A stretch of DNA of 64,000 bases from Euborellia annulipes (taxonomy: Eukaryota; Arthropoda; Insecta; Dermaptera; Anisolabididae): the NCBI GenBank assembly GCA_023213315.1, contig JAKCPI010013920.1, positions 62,001 through 126,000 on the forward strand, given 5' to 3'. A model generated the notes under the pieces. It did not search any database. It was not told the DNA's origin and worked only from the letters and a program-made list of their open reading frames with translations. Positions within the stretch are counted from its first letter, which is position 1, and each line of letters begins with the position of its first letter. Of this stretch, positions 23,801 through 32,018 are shown piece after piece. The position numbers and the translations under genes were made by a program.

Positions 23801-24773
23801 AAAGCTCGATATATGGATGCTTTTACAGAAAAAAATTTGTGCCGCCGCGTTGACGTCTGTGATTTGCTTCCTAGGCGTTTCAAATGATCATGAACGGTCG
23901 AATTCAATAAATTTAATCTCACAAGTTGTTATTTGTCGGTTTGCATCAATTAATGTCTTGATTGTGTCTTCAATTGTCCGGTCGAAATTTTGCAAACGAG
24001 TTTTGACATTGGTGTTCTGTCAATACATCTTCCCCATACAAATCGGTTAATTTTTTTCTTGCTTGAACATCATTTTTACTTTTTCTATGGTAAAAAAGTA
24101 AAATATCCCGAAAATGCTTCTTCTTACTTTGTATATTGTAAAAGGGCACCAACAAAAAATTATTCCGTAGAATCAATCGAACTTTTTCACAAGAAAGCCG
24201 TGCTATATCAGCTGTCAAAATATATAAATAAGTCCTTTGTTGGGAAAAAACGACATGACTTTCCGAACAACCCATTATATATAAATACACTATTTAAATT
24301 ATATTTTTGTTTTTAGTGTATTTATTTTGAAATTGCCCGATAAAGCGGTACATAAATGGAAGTTCCAGTCTCTCGTGAAAAAAGCAAAACTGAAACTGTC
24401 TAAAAATATTGTTAAATTACTTATAGAGAATTTTCTTAATGAAAAGAAAAGAGTTGATTTAGTTTTTATGAAAGAGTATTATTTGAGCATATTCCCCGAT
24501 ACTAAACTGCCAGTGGATAAAAAAGAGAAAGCGAAGAAGAAGAAGAAAAAGAGAGGAATCGGTTTCGCTTTCGACATGGCAGACGAGGATGAGATGGAAA
24601 TGAGAGAAGAAGATATCTTTTTGGAGAAATTTGATGACATATTCGGACTGAGTGATTATGACGAATACGGAGATCTAATTTATCATGATTATACCCATTT
24701 GGATGATTTGAATTTTGGTGGAGAAGATATGCCATTTTATGATATAATAAGCTTTGAAGATACTAATTTATAA
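17807..24773 (+). CDS. LRRC74-like leucine-rich-repeat protein, 10 coding exons
   Basis: Exons: 17807-17870, 18464-18729, 18958-19072, 19272-19393, 20751-20926, 21055-21320, 22304-22460, 22967-23159, 23260-23420, 24317-24773. All introns are GT-AG, the phases match, and the product is 658 aa. The N-terminus (1-22) is very acidic. Residues about 205-445 hold ribonuclease-inhibitor-type LRRs such as LRVLDMSHNHLEDAGLEF and IEYLDLSYNSIGDAGASV. The segment before them (YLDVCAKLGRYPAKRFYN) fits LRRC74A/B proteins, which are usually shorter. The C-terminus adds two lysine-rich stretches (about 498-505 and 577-588) and an acidic, Asp/Tyr-rich tail. The family is thought to act in protein binding, and its role is poorly known. 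The start is the first ATG of the acidic exon, so an upstream 5' UTR exon is possible. Introns carry two mariner relics and two MITE systems. The 3' end is 31 bp from the ARL2 stop. Confidence 0.85.
18010..18127. mobile_element. Short copy of the CGTTTTGCTCAAT repeat element
   Basis: In intron 1 of the LRR gene. It contains GAGCGTTTTGCTC and the unit CAATTGGTGTGCGTTCAGCC, and its right end GTGCGTTCAGCCTAA is the inverse of the left end of the 46842-47617 array. It is a partial copy of the same element with about one repeat unit. Confidence 0.6.
19471..20430. mobile_element. Long-TIR transposon remnant, TTAGGGTGGCAC ends
   Basis: In intron 4 of the LRR gene. About 270 bp at each end form inverted repeats, from TTAGGGTGGCACTTATTTAC on the left to GTAAATAAGTGCCACCCTAA on the right. 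Between them are the intact 19776-19984 MITE and a second inverted pair containing GTACTAGTACTTTT near 20000 and 20100. There is no transposase frame, so it is non-autonomous. The long arms make the intron capable of a large hairpin. Confidence 0.7.
19776..19984. mobile_element. TA-type MITE (CAGTGAGGGAC family), intact copy
   Basis: About 209 bp, with inverted arms GTGAGGGTCAATATTAAGTC and GACTTAATATTGTCCCTCAC. It matches the outer parts of 16709-17117 without the hAT insertion and so shows the empty form of that element. The left terminal C is mutated to G. Confidence 0.75.
21404..22245 (-). pseudogene. Internally deleted mariner transposon in LRR intron 6
   Basis: Terminal repeats GTGCAACTAAGTTTCCGG lie at both ends in opposite orientation. 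On minus, the transposase N-terminus begins MSSFRSKKRDLREALFFCFN with KNAAEA and CFKSGDFDSEDKER, typical of the HTH region of mariner. After a deletion, the C-terminal part follows with HPLYSPDLVLSDYHLLRSM, which carries the third catalytic Asp. The first two catalytic Asp residues are missing and there are in-frame stops. At about 0.84 kb versus the usual 1.3 kb it is inactive. It lies antisense to the host gene. Confidence 0.88.
22560..22900. other. Unassigned intron 7 sequence
   Basis: The LRR gene intron between 22460 and 22967 has mixed base composition near 22560-22880 that differs from the surrounding AT-rich DNA. I find no motif that assigns it to a repeat family. Confidence 0.35.
23761..24274 (-). 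pseudogene. Second deleted mariner in LRR intron 9
   Basis: Ends TGGGTTGTTCGGAAAGTCAT and ATGACTTTCCGAACAACCCA, with TA on both sides. The minus strand encodes an N-terminal transposase piece including ILLFYHRKSKNDVQARKKL and YGEDVLTEHQCQNSF, a mariner helix-turn-helix region of a subfamily different from the 21.4-kb copy. The catalytic core is deleted and the total length is 514 bp. It is non-functional. Confidence 0.87.
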
Positions 24774-24779
24774 AACGAA

Positions 24780-24803
24780 TTTATTTTGAATTTATTCAAT
24801 AAA
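24780..24803. terminator. Polyadenylation hexamers on both strands
   Basis: The gap between the LRR stop (24773) and the ARL2 stop (24805) has TTTATT at 24780-24785 and 24791-24796 (AATAAA for the minus gene) and AATAAA at 24798-24803 (for the plus gene). If the plus-strand hexamer is used, cleavage 10-30 nt beyond it falls inside the ARL2 coding sequence, so the two mRNAs would overlap antisense at their 3' ends. Confidence 0.55.
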
Positions 24804-24804
24804 T

Positions 24805-27546
24805 TCAGTCCAGGGTGAAGATCCGAGCTGCGATATCGTCTACAAGCCAATTGATGCCTTCAAGGAGGTTCTTTCCACTCATTGCACTACACCAAACGAT
24901 TTTCCAATGATGGGTTTTAATTGATTCCAAATCCAAAAACTAAAAAAAAAAAAAAAGGAAAAAAATCAATATAATGTACATTATAATTTATAAAAATTGT
25001 AAATAAAATAAATGTTTTTATGTCGTTGACTAAAATTATTAAAAACTAGATGCCCGCGCGCCCGCCTTCGCGTCTAGCCAGGGGAAATTCGTCCCAAGTC
25101 AAAACTCAATCCTTTCTAATGGACAAATTCTGGGTTTTCTGGAATTTTTTGAGCTTCCCTTTTTGTAGCCCTGAGTATCCCGAGTATTTTTCCTGGAGTC
25201 CCCATGACGTCCTCTATAAGTCTGCAGAATTTCCCGTTTCAAAATGCCAACGGAGGGTTGGTCAAACGAGCATGAAGGCGGCCGGACGGACACTCCGCTA
25301 TTATATATATAGAAGATTATAGAACTTGTATTCGGACTTCTTGTATATAAAAAATCTAATAGTTGATTTATATCTGTGTTCCTTTGAAAAAAGTAACAAC
25401 TTTCATCAAGCAAAACTTTTTCCTTTACGTTTATGGGACATTGTGATTAGGGGTGATGATTTTATACTTTGTCATAAAATAAGAATCCTCACCTTAGGTC
25501 AATATTATCAATATAAATTCAAAAGTATTTTAAATTGAGATCCTTCACTCATCATTTGATAAAATTCTATTTAAATTTAAATTTAAATTTCAACAACTTT
25601 ATTGACACTGAAAGATATGGATATTATTTTTGTAGAAATTTCTCCAAATAAAAGTAGAAAGATCGAGGATAAAATAAGTGCTGGATTTCTTTTCCAGATT
25701 TCATCTCATTATCAAACAAGCTTTTGTGAAATTTTACAAATCTTAGCGCATCCATCGGGTTGTTTCCTGCATTTATTAATTTTCCGATTCATAAATATAT
25801 AAATAAAATAGAAAAAATATTTACATCTCTAATTTCTTCTGCAGAAACAGCTCCCGGTAAATCTTGTTTATTTGCAAATACTAGAAGAGTTGCGCCTGCT
25901 AATCTCTAAAAATGTAAAATATATAAATATATTTTATATATATATAAAATAAATAGAGAATAAAAAAATTTCATTACTTCTTCGGACAATAAAACATGAA
26001 GCTCCTTTCGGCAATCTTCTAATCTTCTAGCATCCGCACTGTCCACTACCCAGATTAGCCCGTCGGTGCTTTCAAAATAATTTCTCCAATAGGATCTTAA
26101 AGATTTTTGTCCTCCAACATCCCAAACATTTAATATAAATCTGAAACATTTAAAAACAAATATGAAAAAAATAAGTTTATTATTTAAATACTTCCACTCT
26201 AATATATCGACTTATTTTTATAAAATCATCAAGCGAACCAGGGGGGTGCCCCCGGGGGGATTTTGGTGGGGGGGCGCCCGTCCCCCCCCGTGTTGCCTTT
26301 TCGGGGGGGCGGGTGTGTTTTTTTTTTTATTGTATGGGTTGTTTTTAATGTTTTTTTTTTGTTTTATTTTTTTTTGAAAAGAATGGTGGTGGTCTGGGGT
26401 TAGTCTGGGTCTTTACTGAATAGTTTGGGGTTTGGTTTGAGGGAGTCTCTAGTAATTGAGTTTGTGGGTAGTGTTTTGTTTTGTTTTAGATCTCAATCTT
26501 AAATTTTTTTTTCTTGGTTTTTTTTTATTAAATTTTTTTTGTTCTGGGATGTTTGTTTTTAAATAAATAGTTTTTTAATTCTGTGTGTAAATGTTTTAAA
26601 AATTTTAAAAATTTATTAAAAAAAATAAAATTTTTTTTAGAAATTATAATAGGAAAATGGGAATTGGAATCTGGGACTGGGAAAAAATAACTGATTGAAG
26701 CGAACGATGCAAATTCTATTTGCTTCTCTTTCACTATTTTGAATTAAAATTCTTTAATTTATTGCTTGTTAGCCAGTGGCTACCATGCAAATACTGGCAA
26801 CACCGAGGATGGGGGACAATCAAAATTACGAGGATGTTTCAAAATAAATTTAATATCTCATCTTCAATTCGGATCAAATTATTTGGATAAAGATTGTAAT
26901 TACAACGAGAATCATATGTATATTATTATTTGAGACAATTCCATTAAATTGCAAAGTGCTTCATTATAAATAATCGTTTATACATACGAATTCCATTGAA
27001 ATGACTAACTCTGTACAAATAATTTAATGAAGATGAAACATTATCATTCGGTTGAACCTTCTCTTACTTTGAGTGTATTATATATATATATAGATATTAA
27101 ACTACTTTAGGAAAATTTGATAATAGAAACTATGAATAGGTCTAGTATCTAAATAAAATTATTCTATAATCTATTTAAAAGGTGAGTAGTTTTGTTTTAA
27201 AATTAAATTTTTGTTAATTATTGTCAAAATATTTAGTAGAATGTCGAAGACTTAAAAATTGAATAAAATATAGGAATTTTAAATATATTAATTACCCTTT
27301 ATGCTCGAGAGTTTTTATATTAAATCCTAATGTAGGTGATATTGTATTTATTTCTTCACCATTAAATCTTTTTAAAATTGTTGTTTTTCCAGCATTATCT
27401 AATCCACTGTGAATCAAAAATTTTAGGTTAGTTAAATTTGAAATATCTTATTTATTAGAAATTTTAAAATTATATACTTACAGCATTAAAAGTCTCATTT
27501 CCTTTTCTTTTTGTTTCATTTTCTTTAATACTGTCCACAAACCCAT
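24805..27546 (-). CDS. ARL2: ADP-ribosylation factor-like protein 2 (ARL2), 5 exons
   Basis: Exons in gene order: 27482-27546, 27296-27406, 25978-26140, 25825-25905, 24805-24939 (complement). They give exactly 184 aa, the length of human ARL2, with every phase closing and all GT-AG borders. Visible motifs are the P-loop GLDNAGKT (23-30), the switch I region SPTLGFN, WDVGGQ (65-70) in switch II, and NKQD (125-128). The start [20 protein letters not shown] is the characteristic ARL2 amphipathic N-terminus. ARL2 is a cytosolic and mitochondrial GTPase that works with tubulin cofactor D in tubulin folding and with binders such as BART and PDE-delta. It converges with the LRR gene on the plus strand. 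Intron 2 (26141-27295) is the largest and holds a G/T-rich low-complexity block. The protein looks fully functional. Confidence 0.97.
25000..25820. other. ARL2 intron 4
   Basis: It holds a GC-richer patch at about 25045-25320 (CCCGCGCGCCCGCCTTCGCG near 25051). A similar phrase, GCCTTCGGCGAGCTTCGCG, occurs near 55113-55132, which suggests a dispersed repeat. The short open frames here are not supported. Confidence 0.35.
26225..26640. repeat. G/T-skewed low-complexity block in ARL2 intron 2
   Basis: Runs of G and C at 26240-26310 are followed by about 330 bases made almost only of G, T and A on the plus strand. This has no likeness to the neighbouring sequence. It could be a transposon interior, strand-asymmetric simple sequence, or a poorly polished stretch of the assembly. 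Confidence 0.5.
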
Positions 27547-27720
27547 CTTAATAAATATTTAATATAAAATTTTGAAATAAGAACACAGTTTGAAAGCCAA
27601 AACAAGAGAAATGCGGAGAAATGTCAAGTTGTCATTTAGCACGACTCACGACTCGAATTAAAATAGCAGCTGCTGGTTGGCTAACGCAAGTGACGTCACT
27701 GAAGCTGGCAAATTCAAATA
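27547..27720 (-). promoter_or_regulatory. ARL2 upstream region with palindromic CRE
   Basis: The palindrome TGACGTCA (27691-27698) lies about 145 bp upstream of the ARL2 ATG, in a short GC-richer region (about 27600-27715) with no repeats. This fits a compact housekeeping promoter bound by CREB/ATF-type factors. There is no TATA box near the expected spot. Transcription start position is inferred. Confidence 0.5.
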
Positions 27721-27825
27721 ATTCTTAAATTTCGTTCGACATTTCTTGATCTCATACAAAAACGTCCAAACAGATTTTTGTCGGGTCCATCCATCTTCGG
27801 CAAATCCTCCTACCGATTTGTTCCT

Positions 27826-28125
27826 TTTTACTTTCTCTTACCTATCTATGTATATTTAATATACAGAGAAAGTATTGGATTCATGTCAAAAATTCGATGA
27901 GATTTACGATGTTTTGAGGTACCCTGAATCCAAAAATGTAGTTTTCGCGACATGGTCTGTCTGTCGGTGAACAAAATATCTCAAGAATGAAAAGAGCTAG
28001 GCAAGTTGAAATTTTATATTTAATTTAGGGACCCCCATGGGACGAAGCTTTTGAACAAAACCGACCAAAGAGTACAACTTTCTCATTCCTTTAGTTCGAC
28101 CAGTCACACCAGATTTTAAAAATAT
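27826..28125. mobile_element. End of the ACTTTCTCTTACC inverted-repeat family
   Basis: Starts TTTTTACTTTCTCTTACCTA, continues through AAAGTATTGGATTCATGTC and TTTTCGCGACATGGTCTGTC, and ends near CAGTCACACCAG. The same block forms the left end of the 52569-54062 element and, reversed, its right end. Only one end is present here. Confidence 0.65.
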
Positions 28126-28319
28126 GTCTTCAAAACCGGCATACTGGTATTAATGGAAAAACCTCAAACAACTCTTAAAACTCTGCAATTTCTTTTAAGT
28201 TTAATATTTAACAAATTTCATCTTTTCCTTATGCTTTTATTTTATAGCTGCATCCATTTATTGTAAATGCCTTTTGTGATTTATTTCAATGTTAACTCCC
28301 TCTTATCAGATCTTATTTC

Positions 28320-29060
28320 TGTTAGAAAATAAATAGGAGCTTGCGAAAATCCAATGTCCCTGAAGAATATGTCCGCTGGATCCAGGGCTTTTATGAGCGA
28401 ACATCAAGCAGAATCAGATGTCCGGCAGGAGACTCCGAACCGTTTTCCACTATGATTGTCGTCCACCAGGATAGCTGCTCTTTATCGTCTGTATGAATAT
28501 CATCACTCGGGATCTTCAAAGGCCCCACCCGTGGTGTCTCTTTACGCCGATGGTGTGATGAAACTCGCGACAAACTAGAAAATTCCGTAAACATTTGGAA
28601 GAATCACCTTTACGACCGACGGATGCCGATTTTATTTGAAGTCGGCAATCTAGCGGATGGTGTGGCCGGTTGCTCTGTATTCGACCGAGACATGGGCCTC
28701 CACGAAGAGAAGTGAATCGGCACTGCATGTGATGGAGATGAGTATGGCCAGGTGGTCACTTGGTGTCACCAGGCTTGACCGTATCCCCAATGACACCATC
28801 AGGAGCAGGTTTGGCTTCACTGACAAAATGTGCGAATGGCGTCTCCGCTGGTTTGGACATGTCGTACGTCAAGAGAGTAGTCGTGGGCGAGGAGGTGAAC
28901 GATATGGGGCTTCTTGGACGATAACGCAGAGGAGAACCTAGGATGATTGACTTCACCAACTTCCGAACTTGGGAGCAACAGAGCAACTGCTTTAAAAAGG
29001 GTGGTGTGGAGGGGAAGAGTAAGGACCGCCGACCCTGCAGCTCGGGAATAATATTTGGCG
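28320..29060 (+). pseudogene. RTE/craniofacial-type LINE ORF2 C-terminal relic
   Basis: Plus-strand pieces include VPEEYVRWIQGFYERTSSRI (about 28355-28415), from the reverse-transcriptase palm region, and 28657-28941, which reads ALYSTETWASTKRSESALHV then RWSLGVTRLDRIPND and RLRWFGHVVRQE. That order is the C-terminal signature of RTE-like non-LTR elements. The middle of the reverse transcriptase is missing, there are stops and shifts, and the overlapping minus-strand frames are shadows. I favour RTE clade, but other LINE clades share these motifs. The label craniofacial has no meaning here and should be ignored. Confidence 0.7.
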
Positions 29061-29099
29061 AAGAAAAAAGAAGAGGAATAAAGAGGAGAAATATTTAAC

Positions 29100-29600
29100 T
29101 TTAAATAGATAATTGGTTTGTGAATGAAAAGAGTAAAATCATAATATAATCAACAAATTTTTATTATAATTTTGACAATTTTTTCTTTTGGACGAATTTG
29201 TATTATAAGAAAAAAACAAGTATATGTAAAAAGATAACATAAAAATATGAAAAAAGATATATATTGAATTTTTTATGCATGTTCTTTTTGAAAACATTTT
29301 TTAAAGGTCTCATAATTAATAAGATACAATAAAATTCAAGTTAATATTCAATATTTCAATAAAAATATTAATATAACTTCAAATTATAAATTTCAGTCAA
29401 AAAATCATATATATATATATATATAAACATATAATTTAAGTATAGAGTGAAGCAACAGGCGACCTAGGAGATGGCCTCCCAGAAATGAGTGTTAAATTTT
29501 TTTATTGTTTATATTTAATGGAACTCTTACACACACTCGAGCATATTTGAAAAGAATAAAATCATAATATAAATTACAATTTTTATTATAATTTTGGACG
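29100..29600. other. AT-rich stretch before the Penelope element
   Basis: No gene. The phrase TTGGACGAATTTGTATTATAAG near 29190 recurs as TTGGACGAATTTATATCATAAG at 29594, a diverged local duplication beside the element's left target flank. Confidence 0.4.
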
Positions 29601-29616
29601 AATTTATATCATAAGT

Positions 29617-29952
29617 GGATTAATGATACAAAAGAGGATGCAGCCAATAATAAAAAGCATCTGTTTTAGTTAACACTCTTTATTTGGAACGTTTCGGCTA
29701 TGATTAACAAAGCCATCTTCAGCCCTCCAAGCTAGAAATATATACATACATTCATTAAATAATTGTTTTGTTAATAAATGGTCATAATAGTACAATTATA
29801 TACTCACAGTATATTTTATATTATTAACATATAAAACAGATGTAGTCAAATTAGTTATAATACAGTACATGTGTATTTGGTCGTATGTATATTTAAATTA
29901 TCATTACCCACAAGAGAGCATGAGAGCAAAGCCTTGAATGCGAAAAAATTTT
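29617..29952 (-). repeat. PLE left inverted arm with hammerhead-like core
   Basis: Almost exact reverse complement of 31088-31425. On the minus strand it reads CTGAAGATGGCTTTG, then AGCCGAAACGTTCC, matching CUGANGA, stem II (GGCU with AGCC) and GAAA of hammerhead ribozymes. The outer end has the GGCTGCATCCTC sequence common to the inverted elements in this window. Confidence 0.75.
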
Positions 29953-30123
29953 AACATTTCGATCTATTTAAACAAATAATTCTTTATAATTTTATTTTTA
30001 TTGATAATTTTTTTATATTTAAATCACAGCCGATTATAAAAATGTTACTCATTTTATCAATTTTAAATAGATAAAAGCATTCACTGTTATTTTAAAAAAT
30101 CTTTATTATTAATATATTATCAA

Positions 30124-31086
30124 TTAATGACCATTGTCACACAACAGAGCGGCATAGAAATTGCTTAAACCTATGCAATCAGTGTGAAAATTAAGAGCCC
30201 TTTGACCGTATTTTTTTATATAGGATTTCTCCACTATCAGTCTTTTTGCCAAATTATTAACAATCGCCAATGTGACCACATTATCAAAGTCAAACTTATG
30301 CCCTGTTTCAAAGGAATGAACTGATAGTGCAGTTGTCAATTTTTTATTTTTTACACTATTTTTATGTTCAGATATTCGAATCCCTTGATGTCTGCTGGAC
30401 TGCCCTATATAGACACTTGATGGGGATGGACAATCTAAACAATTTATTAAATAAATTGTGTTATTTATTTTGCTTTGAGGAATGGGATCTTTATTGTTAA
30501 AAAGGAATGAAAGATTTCCTGACTGTTTATGGGCTATATTTATTTTAAGATTGCGAAATGTTTTACAAATTTTCTCTGATACGTAAGGGATGTAAGTAAG
30601 AGAAAAATAATGGATAGGTGGATTACTTGCTGCCCCTCCCATATTATATGTCAATACATTATTACTTCTTTTATTATATTTAAGTTGGTAATTGTAAATA
30701 ATTTTACTGATCATATAATTAGGGTAACAATTTTTACTGGCAAGTTGCTTAAATTGGTCTAGATTTTTTTGACAAAATTGTGTGTCTCCCAGATCAAATA
30801 TTCTTTTGAGAAAATAATTCAAAGTGTTAATCTTGTAAATAATTGGTAAGTTGGAATGGTAATTAGTGAACCTGCCACTGTCTGATGGTTTAGTGTATAT
30901 ATCAAAACACAACGAGCCACATGTTCTTTTTATGACCAGGAGGTCTAGGAAAGGAATCATATTATTATTTTCGACTTCAAAGGTGAATTTTAAAGATGGG
31001 TGAAAGTCATTGAATTTTTTCAAAACATCGCTTACTTCATCAGACGGAAGACATGTTAGAGAGTCATCCACATATTGAAAATAGAA
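30124..31086 (-). pseudogene. 5'-truncated Penelope-like element: RT end plus GIY-YIG endonuclease
   Basis: The frame enters at FQYVDDSLTCLPSDEV, the YxDD active-site motif of reverse transcriptase, and runs 315+ codons to a normal stop. At residues about 218-265 it has SSVYIGQSSRHQGIRISEH and ALSVHSFETGHKFDF, the GIY-YIG endonuclease of Penelope-like elements, with the conserved Tyr, Arg, Glu-His and Gly-His positions. The order RT then GIY-YIG is diagnostic of this class. The upstream RT fingers and palm are lost: a stop lies just before the YVDD segment where the right inverted arm begins. The open frame suggests recent insertion. There is no ATG for this fragment. Confidence 0.88.
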
Positions 31087-31087
31087 T

Positions 31088-31425
31088 TAAAATTTTTTCG
31101 CATTCAAGGCTTTGCTCTCATGCTCTCTTGTGGGTAATGATAATTTAAATATACATACGACCAAATACACATGTACTGTATTATAACTAATTTGACTACA
31201 TCTGTTTTATATGTTAATAATATAAAATATACTGTGAGTATATAATTGTACTATTATGACCATTTATTAACAAAACAATTATTTAATGAATGTATGTATA
31301 TATTTCTAGCTTGGAGGGCTGAAGATGGCTTTGTTAATCATAGCCGAAACGTTCCAAATAAAGAGTGTTAACTAAAACAGATGCTTTTTATTATTGGCTG
31401 CATCCTCTTTTTGTATCATTAATCC
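31088..31425 (+). repeat. PLE right inverted arm with hammerhead-like core
   Basis: Contains GGGCTGAAGATGGC at about 31318-31331, the loop, AGCCGAAACGTTCC to about 31355, and the terminal GGCTGCATCCTC. The motif TTATATCATAAGTG follows the element near 31455 and precedes it at 29603, a possible target duplication with about 30 bp of extra sequence on the right. Confidence 0.75.
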
Positions 31426-31429
31426 AATT

Positions 31430-32018
31430 ATATAACAGCCACAATTCGTTATAAACTTATATCATAAGTGTTTGTGTGTGTTTGCGAGTTCGCATCTCTA
31501 CTAAATCCGCCATTGAATTAAGTATAATTAATAATAAAGTAATTATTATTATAGAGAGAAAATAATAGACGGTCTTTTTCATAGTTTTCTTAGAAAACAG
31601 TAAAAATTAAAAAAAAAACCGATTAAAATTAATAATATAGTATTTTTAATATTGCTTATTAAAATTAATAAAATACTGATTCATTTATTTTATAGTCATT
31701 TAAGACAAGAAACAATTTAGATCAGAATTTAGATTTTATTTAATAATTTTTATTTTCTTTTTGAGTATTTTTGGTCCTTTTCAAGAAAATTATATATTTT
31801 TCTGATCACTATCGTTTCTTTATATATATATATTTAATAAAATAATATATTGAATAGGATTAATTAATGTAAATTTGCAGCCCCCATACTAAAAATGTAT
31901 TACACATAAAATAAATAATAAAATATAAGTGTTCGTATTTGGGAGACTAATTGCTAATAGATTGATAAAAATAAAAATGATGGAATGCTGAATCAATCCA
32001 TTAAAACAAATTATTTTT
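31430..32018. other. Region downstream of gene 3 stop
   Basis: AT-rich. It probably contains the 3' UTR of the minus-strand gene ending at 32019. Several AATAAA hexamers occur on the minus strand (for example TTTATT near 31906 and 31737), but the used site cannot be chosen. Confidence 0.4.

Noticed and set aside
28391..28986. Three minus-strand frames
   Set aside because: Antisense shadows of the RTE-like LINE relic on plus.
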